This document shows, piece after piece, positions 56,500 through 64,000 of a stretch of DNA of 64,000 nt. The position numbers and the translations under genes were made by a program. Under the pieces are notes generated by a model. It had not been told where the DNA came from. It searched no databases and was given only the letters and a program-made list of their open reading frames with translations. Source of the stretch: Macrostomum hystrix. Taxonomy: Eukaryota; Platyhelminthes; Macrostomidae. Position 1 is the first letter of the stretch; each line of letters starts with the position of its first letter. The stretch spans positions 7,642,501 to 7,706,500 of the forward strand of contig CATNEN010000039.1 of assembly GCA_950097015.1 (NCBI GenBank). Reading direction: 5' to 3'.

Positions 56500-56881
56500 T
56501 GTCTTTACTTCGAGTGAATTAAGAAGCGAAGCGAGTTGAAGTCATGCAATTAATTGAATCTTCGCAGCAAGAACCCGTTCATACGGCCAAACCTCAAACG
56601 AGACAGAGAGCGCAATGGGGGATGACTCACAAAGGCCCAGAGGGCCAGACATTATATTTGAACTTAACACTAGCGGCTAGAGAGAAGCGATCGATAGTAA
56701 GGATAGGGTTAAACCCCGCCTCAGATGTACATAGGCAGACAAAGGAAAGCGACGAAAGGGGGGTTGGGGTACATTCGTGGAGAGTAGCAGGGGCAGGGGG
56801 AAGGAGGGGGTGCAGCGATAAAGAAAAGAGAGACACAATCAGAGCAAGTACAAACAAGTCGCGTAACCAAAAGTCGCTACA
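56500..56881 (-). repeat. BEL 5' LTR
   Basis: 382 bp, same as 49658-50039; it should contain the element's promoter. Followed by the ACGCT duplication. Confidence 0.95.
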
Positions 56882-56974
56882 ACGCTTGGCTTGGCAGGCT
56901 TGCAGTCACTTCACTTCAGTCTACTCCGACCCCGGCTTATTGGGGTGGGTGTTCGCTTGAGCTTGCGATGCCAA

Positions 56975-57129
56975 TGTTGTATATGAATAGTAGCGAGTCA
57001 GCCAAGTTAGTATCCGAAACTTTCACGCCAAGTTGGCTCTCAGTATTTGGACTATATATATTCTGCGCCAATCGATATCAGAGGTGTACATGTACGAACT
57101 ATGTACGTGCATTAATCAACTGCACAACA
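56975..57129 (-). repeat. Gypsy 5' LTR
   Basis: 155 bp, same as 45278-45432. It is adjoined on the element side by TTGGCATCGCAAGC (minus), a candidate primer-binding site offset by one base; the tRNA is not identified. Confidence 0.93.
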
Positions 57130-57540
57130 ACACCTTCCATCAAATTAAGCAGGAGGAGGGCGAACTGGTGTCGGCGTACCCGAGACGGTTGCGACTGGCT
57201 GCTGAGAACTGTGAGTTCACCGATCTCAACGAGAGACTCAGAGATCAGTTCGTCTTCGGACTGTCAAATAAGGACATCGTTCGAAAGCTGCTCTCCGAGA
57301 AAATGACAGACCTTAATTGGGAGAGGTTACCGTCCGTGGCAAGCGCATGTGAAGCCGTAACCCGCGGTGAAGGACAGATGAAGGTCAATCACGTCCTACT
57401 GATCAGAAAGACAATACCACAGGAAAGGCCCATGCCCGAGACGCAGCGACTCGGGTTTCACCCATTGTTTTTGTTATTAACAATTCAAGCTGCAAACCTA
57501 TTCATGACTTTTGCTACAGTTCAGTTTATCTGAAAGCCCT
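57130..57540 (+). pseudogene. LTR-retrotransposon gag remnant, right part
   Basis: It continues the frame broken at 45277 (EEGELVSAYPRRLRLA, then RLRDQFVFGLSNKDIVRKLL, a typical Gag pattern) and loses coding character after about 57460. Together with 44986-45277 this is the oldest layer of the nest, on the + strand. Confidence 0.75.
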
Positions 57541-57664
57541 TTGAATTGACAGCACAATTGAGACGCGGCTGACAAAACAGTTTTCGCTTTCCATCTCTAT
57601 GAAAGAAATTGATTTTTCATCAATTTCATAAAATTATTTTCATAAAAAGATTTCATAAAAATAT

Positions 57665-59925
57665 TGAAGCCTTGTCTAACAGATCAAAGCCTTCTCTAAC
57701 AGATCAAAGCCTTCTCTAACAGGTCAAAGCCTTGTCTAACAGATCAAAGCCTTCTCTAACAGATCAAAGCCTTGTCTAACAGATCAAAGCCTTGTCTAAC
57801 AGATCAAAGCCTTGTCTAACAGATCAAAGCCTTGTCTAACAGATCAAAGCTTCGTCTAACAGATCAAAGCCTTCTCTAACAGATCAAAGCCTCGTCTAAC
57901 AGATCAAAGCCTCGTCTAACAGATCAAAGCCTCGTCTAACAGATCAAAGCCTTCTCTAACAGATCAAAGCCTTGTCTAACAGGTCAAAGCCTTCTCTAAC
58001 AGATCAAAGCCTTGTCTAACAGATCAAAGCTTCGTCTAACAGATCAAAGCCTTCTCTAACAGATCAAAGCCTCGTCTAACAGATCAAAGCCTCGTCTAAC
58101 AAATCAAAGCCTTGTCTAACAGATCAAAGCCTTCTCTAACAGATCAAAGCCTTGTCTAACAGATCAAAGCCTTGTCTAACAGATCAAAGCCTTGTCTAAC
58201 AGATCAAAGCCTTGTCTAACAGATCAAAGCCTTGTCTAACAGATCAAAGCCTTGTCTAACAGATCAAAGCTTCGTCTAACAGATCAAAGCCTTCTCTAAC
58301 AGATCAAAGCCTCGTCTAACAGATCAAAGCCTCGTCTAACAGATCAAAGCCTCGTCTAACAGATCAAAGCCTTCTCTAACAGATCAAAGCCTTGTCTAAC
58401 AGGTCAAAGCCTTCTCTAACAGATCAAAGCCTTGTCTAACAGATCAAAGCTTCGTCTAACAGATCAAAGCCTTCTCTAACAGATCAAAGCCTTGTCTAAC
58501 AGATCAAAGCTTCGTCTAACAGATCAAAGCGTTCTCTAACAGATCAAAGCCTTCTCTAACAGATCAAAGCCTTGTCTAACAGATCAAAGCCTTGTCTAAC
58601 AGATCAAAGCCTTCTCTAACAGATCAAAGCCTTCTCTAACAGATCAAAGCCTTGTCTAACAGATCAAAGCCTTGTCTAACAGATCAAAGCTTCGTCTAAC
58701 AGATCAAAGCCTTCTCTAACAGATCAAAGCCTTCTCTAACAGATCAAAGCCTTCTCTAACAGATCAAAGCCTTGTCTAACAGATCAAAGCCTTGTCTAAC
58801 AGATCAAAGCCTTGTCTAACAGATCAAAGCTTCGTCTAACAGATCAAAGCCTTGTCTAACAGATCAAAGCCTTCTCTAACAGATCAGAGCCTTCTCTAAC
58901 AGATCAAAGCCTTCTCTAACAGGTCAAAGCCTTCTCTAACAGATCAAAGCCTCGTCTAACAGATCAAAGCCTTCTCTAACAGATCAAAGCCTTCTCTAAC
59001 AGATCAAAGCCTCGTCTAACAGATCAAAGCCTTGTCTAACAGATCAAAGCCTTCTCTAACAGATCAGAGCCTTGTCTAACAGATCAAAGCCTTCTCTAAC
59101 AGATCAAAGCCTTGTCTAACAGATCAGAGCCTTCTCTAACAGATCAAAGCCTTCTCTAACAGATCAAAGCCTTCTCTTACAGATCAAAGCCTTGTCTAAC
59201 AGATCAAAGCCTTGTCTAACAGATCAAAGCCTTCTCTAACAGATCAAAGCCTTCTCTAACAGATCAGAGCCTTCTCTAACAGATCAAAGCCTTCTCTAAC
59301 AGGTCAAAGCCTTCTCTAACAGATCAAAGCCTCGTCTAACAGATCAAAGCCTTCTCTAACAGATCAAAGCCTTCTCTAACAGATCAAAGCCTCGTCTAAC
59401 AGATCAAAGCCTTGTCTAACAGATCAAAGCCTTCTCTAACAGATCAGAGCCTTGTCTAACAGATCAAAGCCTTCTCTAACAGATCAAAGCCTTGTCTAAC
59501 AGATCAGAGCCTTCTCTAACAGATCAAAGCCTTCTCTAACAGATCAAAGCCTTCTCTTACAGATCAAAGCCTTGTCTAACAGATCAAAGCCTTGTCTAAC
59601 AGATCAAAGCCTTGTCTAACAGATCAAAGCCTTGTCTAACAGATCAAAGCCTTCTCTAACAGATCAAAGCCTTCTCTAACAGATCAAAGCCTTGTCTAAC
59701 AGATCAAAGCCTTCTCTAACAGATCAAAGCCTTCTCTAACAGATCAAAGCCTTGTCTAACAGATCAAAGCCTTCTCTAACAGATCAGAGCCTTCTCTAAC
59801 AGATCAAAGCCTTGTCTAACAGATCAAAGCCTTGTCTAACAGATCACAACCTTATCTAACAGATCAAAGCCTTGTCTAACAGATCAAAGCCTTGTCTAAC
59901 AGATCACAACCTTATCTAACAGTTT
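57665..59925. repeat. 20-bp satellite, about 113 copies
   Basis: The unit AGATCAAAGCCTTGTCTAAC has a few recurrent variants (CTTCTC, CTCGTC, TTCGTC, GGTCAAAGC, ATCAGAGC). It keeps a perfect 20-bp register over about 2.26 kb. Long multi-unit blocks are duplicated, for example 57841 onward against 58261 onward (420 bp offset) and 58881 onward against 59261 onward (380 bp offset). Confidence 0.98.
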
Positions 59926-60520
59926 GAACTCTATAATAAAGCAAAAAATAGTTTTAAATCATAGATAAAGGACTGTTCCGTCAATTTCCTTTCTCATTTT
60001 TCCGCGATCAGAAATGTACTGAGAATCCAACAGCAAAAAAAACAGCAAAAGAGTTTACGACATCAAGGGTCAATGAGAAGTTAGGAATGTCGCTTTAAAA
60101 TCGAATAAAAAAACACAAGTGGAAGACATAAAAAAGGAAAGTAAAGTTTATGATACTTTTGCTGACAGAGCCTACATTATTGATGCATGCTAGATAAGCA
60201 AACTATTCAAAATTCATAGAAAAGCACAGAACAGCTGACTAATATTTGTCTCAGATAAGTCCGTAAAGTCATAAACACAGGAAAAAGTGAGATTTGAACC
60301 GTCTCAATTAGGGGCTCAGCTGTTTAAAAAGACTCAAATTCAGTGCGATAGAAAACTGATGAACCTACGACAATCCATTTGCATTAACGAGATTAGATTG
60401 CTACTATGTGAAGCAATTAGACCGATTTTGCATCGCGCAATCAATTTTAAGAGGGCCGCGGGCCCGGCCCTCGATAAGCCTCTGGGCTTTCGCAAGACCT
60501 GCTTGCGAAACCAAAATATT
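59926..60520. other. Non-coding region between the satellite and the CAG tract
   Basis: AT-rich; I see no gene or recognisable element here. Confidence 0.5.
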
Positions 60521-60524
60521 TACA

Positions 60525-60900
<376 letters not shown>

Positions 60901-60901
60901 C

Positions 60902-61756
60902 TTAAGAGTCGGGAGTGAGCAGTCCCTGGTCTCCGTTACCGGCAGTTCCTGAACGCAAATCCAGCTTTCTGGGCCGCCACGAGTCCTCATCCTGCATCTG
61001 CCTTTTGCCCGCCTTCGGGACCTCCGCATCGCCTTTGCTAGCCTCGTCCTCGCTGACCCGGTCCTCCTCCTCATTCTTCTTCTTCTTCTTCTTCTTCTTC
61101 TTGTCGTCATCGCTGCCCTTGTCATCCTTTGGTTTCTTCTTCTTGTCATTCTTGTCGTCATCGCTGCCCTTGTCATCCTTTGGTTTCTTCTTCTTGTCCT
61201 TCTTGTCGTCATCGCTGCCCTTGTCATCCTTTGGTTTCTTCTTCTTGTCCTTCTTGTCGTCATCGCTGCCCTTGTCCTCCTTTGGTTTCTTCTTCTTGTC
61301 CTTCTTGTCGTCATCGCTGCCCTTGTCATCCTTTGGTTTCTTCTTCTTGTCCTTCTTGTCGTCATCGCTGCCCTTGTCCTCCTTTGGTTTCTTCTTCTTG
61401 TCCTTCTTCTTTTTGTCTTTTTTCTTCTTTCCGTCGGCTTTAGCGTCGTCTTCAGCCGAATCTTCGGCTGCGGCGGCTGCGGCGGCGGCGGCTTGCCAAA
61501 GAGCAGCCGGTGTCTGAGTAGTGGACTCAGAGAGTGCCCTCTGTGTGTTGTGTTGCGGCAAGCGTTGCTGTGATTCAGAATTAGATTTCCAAAACAAAGA
61601 CCAACTCACCGCAGTGACGTGAAGCGACCTGGTCGTGCTTAGCAGTGTGGCTGAGGCGGTGAGTCCTCCAGCTCGTTCAGGAGAGCCGGCGCAGCCGGTG
61701 GCTTGAATTGAGGACCTCAACGGCCGACCTGAGTGCACTTGGACAACGCTGCGCAT
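60902..61756 (-). CDS. Lys/Asp-rich repeat protein with mitochondrial-type N-terminus
   Basis: Exon 1 is 61756-61610 and exon 2 is 61567-60902 (TAA), both phase 0, giving 270 aa. The intron is only 42 nt (GTGAGT...CACAG) and is stop-free and in frame. The first 50 residues are rich in Arg, Ser, Thr and Ala with almost no acidic residues (MRSVVQVHSGRPLRSSIQ, later RSLHVTA), like a mitochondrial presequence. Then come an Ala run, a Lys-rich stretch and about six copies of a 17-residue unit (KKDKKKKPKDDKGSDDD), followed by an acidic/basic tail. I do not recognise a family. TTTCAG one base before the ATG may be a splice or trans-splice acceptor. The clean frame through the repeats and the matching splice sites support a real gene, but this is inference. 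Confidence 0.6.
   Translation of the reverse strand: MRSVVQVHSGRPLRSSIQATGCAGSPERAGGLTASATLLSTTRSLHVTAVSWSLFWKSNSESQQRLPQHNTQRALSESTTQTPAALWQAAAAAAAAAEDSAEDDAKADGKKKKDKKKKDKKKKPKEDKGSDDDKKDKKKKPKDDKGSDDDKKDKKKKPKEDKGSDDDKKDKKKKPKDDKGSDDDKKDKKKKPKDDKGSDDDKNDKKKKPKDDKGSDDDKKKKKKKKKNEEEDRVSEDEASKGDAEVPKAGKRQMQDEDSWRPRKLDLRSGTAGNGDQGLLTPDS
61075..61400 (-). repeat. 51-bp coding repeat
   Basis: Six copies of a 51-bp unit encode the 17-residue Lys/Asp repeat of the protein above. Copies differ by Asp/Glu and Lys/Asn codon changes only. Confidence 0.9.
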
Positions 61757-61847
61757 GCTGAAAGCAGGGAAAGCATTTCAGCTGACTACTGGGACATTCT
61801 AGCAAAAAACAGGGCCTCTTAACAGTAGGAAGATTACGGGGTATTTG

Positions 61848-63411
61848 AAATACCCACTGCCTAATTCACGATAGCTCCCAAACCAAAAGACCGATTATCG
61901 GAAAAGACCACCATCTGAATCAAAGTTTTCCGTCTTTGTGATGAACTAAGTTTCAAAGCTGTCCGACGTCAGCATTGCCGAGATATTCCTCGATTCTTGT
62001 GTTGTACCCAGGGCCCGAAGAAACGGCATGGGGGGACAGCTGGGGCAACCCCGTTCCCGTCAGCCTGATCCCTTGACGACGCCGCGAAAGTTCGCCGGCG
62101 CCGCCGCCCTGAGACCTGCGAGAGTTTGCGAGAGTTCACTCCGAGTGCCCACGCGACGCCCGGAAGAAACGGAAGCACACTCACGAGTTAGCCGGAGTCA
62201 GAGCTTGGGTGTATATTTGGTTGTATTGCAGTTCTATCGATTTAGCGCACTGATGACGTGAGGACTTCGGACAAAAACAGGGGGGTTGGGCCAGCTGTGG
62301 CACGCATGCAGCACTTTAAATATGCTGTGGGGCAGAGAAAGGAGGGGCAGGGACAGTGGGACAAACCGGCCCAGCCAATCGCTGGGGCTAGGGCAGGGGC
62401 ACGAAGGAACGGGGAGGGTAGAAAAAATAAAAAGGCAGGCCAATCGCAGGGCCGCAGAAGCAGGGAGGAGAGAAAAGGAGGGGCGGGCCGCGCCAGGGGT
62501 TGGAGCATAAGACCCTAACCCGGCGGAGCTTAGAGCAAAAGACCAGAGAGAGAAAGAGAGAGAAAACTGGCACAGGCCTCGGGGGGAGGTTTGGGCACAA
62601 ACGGGAGTACGACGTTTGCTTGCGGGAAGTTTGCTTGCCGAAGTTTGCTTGCCGAAGTTTGCATGCGGCACCTTAGCTTGCCGAACTTTGCTTCCTGCCT
62701 GTTTGCTTGCTTGCGAAGTTGGTGAGTAAATGATTGCTACAGAATGTTTGCAAGCGCTTATCAGCGGCAATGCCGTAAACTCACTCACAGTAAGCTTTCG
62801 AACTAGCCTTGGATTTGTACACGAAGGATTTAGTATAATAGAAGGATAATAGCAGCATAAATTGTAGCAGTTCCTGATTTCAGCACGATCGAACAGATAA
62901 CGAATAAGATAGTGGTGGTAATAACAGACAGTGCTATGAGCTAACTACAAGACGAATTCGTCTAGATCTGGTAACTCCAAATACGCTCGTATATACGCTC
63001 GTAAAATTCTTGTAAGCAAATTTCATAGACCCGGCACGCACAACACTTGTCGGAGACCCTGGTGATAAGGACATCTAACATTTCTCTGAATGAACCTCTT
63101 ATGGCGAATCCATATTGGTTCCAAAAAAGAAAGGTTCAACACTTTAATCAATCTAAAATAGACAACAACAATAGCCAACAACAATAGCCAACATTGTTCC
63201 ATGATTAAATTTTATGAGCAGAGAAACTATGCCTACATTCGTGGTTTTTTTTGCCACCTGATACCCCGACGAGAATCTTTGAATATCTCGACGATGCCGA
63301 TGTTTCGTGACTCTGGAAATTGCTTCATCGGATAGAGCAGAATATTTTAGCCCGTGTTCCGCATTTTCATGACGACTGGTTGAATATTTTTTAAGATACT
63401 GAAAAAATTTA
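61848..63411. mobile_element. MITE-like dispersed repeat, copy 2, split by a solo LTR
   Basis: 61848-61995 and 63050-63411 together correspond to the copy at 1272-1754. The left end AAATACCCAC is kept; the right-end inverted repeat is lost. The two halves join exactly at the CTTG duplication of the solo LTR. Confidence 0.75.
62000..63045. mobile_element. Solo LTR, 1046 bp
   Basis: The ends are TGTTGTACCC and CGCACAACA, flanked by CTTG at 61996-61999 and 63046-63049. Removing it restores a continuous match to the 1272-1754 repeat (GATT-TTGTCG region), which defines the borders. A TTTAAATATG box near 62315 could be a TATA element. It has no coding capacity. It differs in sequence and length from both other LTR families here. 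Confidence 0.75.
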
Positions 63412-63460
63412 AATGTTGCTGTCTGCAGTACCCCTGTGGTCTTTCTACTGTGAAAGCACT

Positions 63461-63736
63461 TCATGCCACTGAGGCCACTGACGTGTTCCTCGCGGGCGGC
63501 TCCCTCTTCCGCGAGTCCATTCGCTCAATGTCGCGATTGTCCAGCACGTTAAACCGATGCGTCGCCGCGGCTGCCGAGCCCGGGCCTCCGCTGAACTGCC
63601 AGGGCGCCTGCATCAGCGGCAGCTGTCTACGGCGGGCGGTCTCCAGCCGGGACTGTCGATCAGCTTCGACAGCGGCGTCCTGCCGACGCGCAGTCTCCAG
63701 GAGTCGACCGCGCTCTTGCAGGGCTACGCCGTCGTG
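63461..63736 (-). CDS. Last exon of an unidentified gene (5' part outside the window)
   Basis: The minus frame runs from an acceptor CACCATCAG at 63737 to TGA at 63461-63463, about 91 residues. It has a charged helical stretch (ERGRLLETARRQDAAVEADR), then a MQAPWQFSGGPG turn and a tail (RFNVLDNRDIERMDSRKREP). GC-rich codons and a clean acceptor support it. I do not recognise the family. The upstream exons must lie right of 64000 or go unseen before it. The open plus-strand frames here are less protein-like. Confidence 0.5.
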   Translation of the reverse strand, partial: HDGVALQERGRLLETARRQDAAVEADRQSRLETARRRQLPLMQAPWQFSGGPGSAAAATHRFNVLDNRDIERMDSRKREPPARNTSVASVA

Positions 63737-64000
63737 CTGATGGTGGGGATGTTGTCAGTGGGATATTTTTTGCATATTGAGGGAGGATATTTTAGTACAC
63801 GAGACGTTTGCATGAGCTCGTAGAAACAATATTTCAAAATATTTATCTCTAATAAACCATAAATCATATTCAGCTAGTTATTTGGCGCGGATATTCCGCT
63901 ACACGCTCGAATTTTAGTCAGCAGCAGCTGCTACTTTATGTGACAGAAAAGTGGCGACACAGGAGTCAATATTTTCTTGTATCCTTTTAAGCTTTTGCGC
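63737..64000. other. Probable intron sequence at the right edge
   Basis: AT-rich; it probably belongs to the intron upstream of the exon at 63461-63736. Confidence 0.35.

Larger units (their letters stand above)
49658..56881 (-). mobile_element. BEL/Pao LTR retrotransposon nested in the Gypsy leader
   Basis: Two 382-bp LTRs (49658-50039, 56500-56881), identical by eye, start TGTCTTTACTTCG and end AAAGTCGCTACA. The target duplication ACGCT is at 49653-49657 and 56882-56886. The insertion lies in the Gypsy leader, 43 bp before the gag ATG at 49614. The element has a primer-binding site next to the 5' LTR, one long ORF and a purine tract (TTTGGGGGAG on minus) next to the 3' LTR at 50040-50050. 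Total length is 7.2 kb. Confidence 0.95.
45278..57129 (-). mobile_element. Ty3/Gypsy LTR retrotransposon (contains a nested BEL/Pao element)
   Basis: Two 155-bp LTRs (45278-45432, 56975-57129), identical by eye, begin TGTTGTATATG and end GCACAACA. They are flanked by the target duplication ACACC at 45273-45277 and 57130-57134. On the minus strand the order is 5' LTR (right), a short leader containing the BEL insertion, a single gag-pol ORF, and 3' LTR (left). A purine-rich tract (GAAAGGGAAGGTGAA on minus) abuts the 3' LTR at 45433-45450. Excluding the BEL insertion the element is about 4.6 kb. No env ORF is present. Confidence 0.93.

Noticed and set aside
60280-60320. Possible tRNA (GGTTCAAATCTC on minus)
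   Set aside because: It has a B-box-like match only; no acceptor stem or A box at tRNA spacing.

Overview
The window is nuclear DNA of an invertebrate animal. Genes have several exons with GT-AG introns, and reading frames stay open across every inferred junction. Exons are GC-rich with many CAG/CTG-coded Gln runs, while intergenic DNA is AT-rich. Introns are short to medium (42 and 96 nt are the smallest). The genes match known animal families: a TTLL glycylase/glutamylase-like enzyme, RNF10, a MATH-BTB (SPOP-like) protein, ZNF800 and an oxytocin/vasopressin-neurophysin precursor. Very abundant minisatellites, LTR elements and small introns suggest a lophotrochozoan, perhaps a free-living flatworm such as Macrostomum. 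That placement is inference; the sequence does not prove a species.

Layout. 1-6131 (+): the 3' seven exons of a TTLL10-like gene with minisatellites in three introns. 7505-11252 (-): RNF10 orthologue, convergent with TTLL. 11.3-16.3 kb: gene-free, with degraded dispersed repeats. 16276-20673 (-): MATH-BTB protein, with a 33-bp array in its last intron and a LINE fragment beside a splice donor. 20.7-30.2 kb: mostly non-coding, holding two TTAA-flanked MITE-like elements and a decayed coding fragment. 30249-33526 (+): ZNF800-like protein, whose last intron is a 23-bp array containing a copy of the start of exon 3. 33.6-36.2 kb: 31-bp satellite. 37989-39717 (-): PTB/PID-domain protein. 41.6-43.65 kb: 20-bp satellite ending just before 43683-44545 (+), a vasotocin-type neuropeptide precursor with a full 14-Cys neurophysin. 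45.0-57.5 kb: a three-layer retrotransposon nest. A decayed gag (+) is split by an intact-looking Ty3/Gypsy element (-), which is itself split by an intact-looking BEL/Pao element (-). 57.7-59.9 kb: a second 20-bp satellite. 60902-61756 (-): Lys/Asp-rich repeat protein with a long CTG tract directly after its stop codon. 61.8-63.4 kb: a MITE-like repeat interrupted by a solo LTR. 63461-63736 (-): the last exon of a further gene running off the right edge.

The host genes are unrelated in function: tubulin modification, two ubiquitin-ligase components, a zinc-finger factor, a PTB adaptor and a neuropeptide. They form no operon or system. What stands out is (1) the neuropeptide with an unusual predicted nonapeptide, (2) the nested, apparently very young LTR elements, and (3) minisatellites in nearly every gene. 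Those arrays make up roughly a fifth of the window. Several have units resembling 3' splice sites, some keep introns open in frame, and one has captured an exon end.
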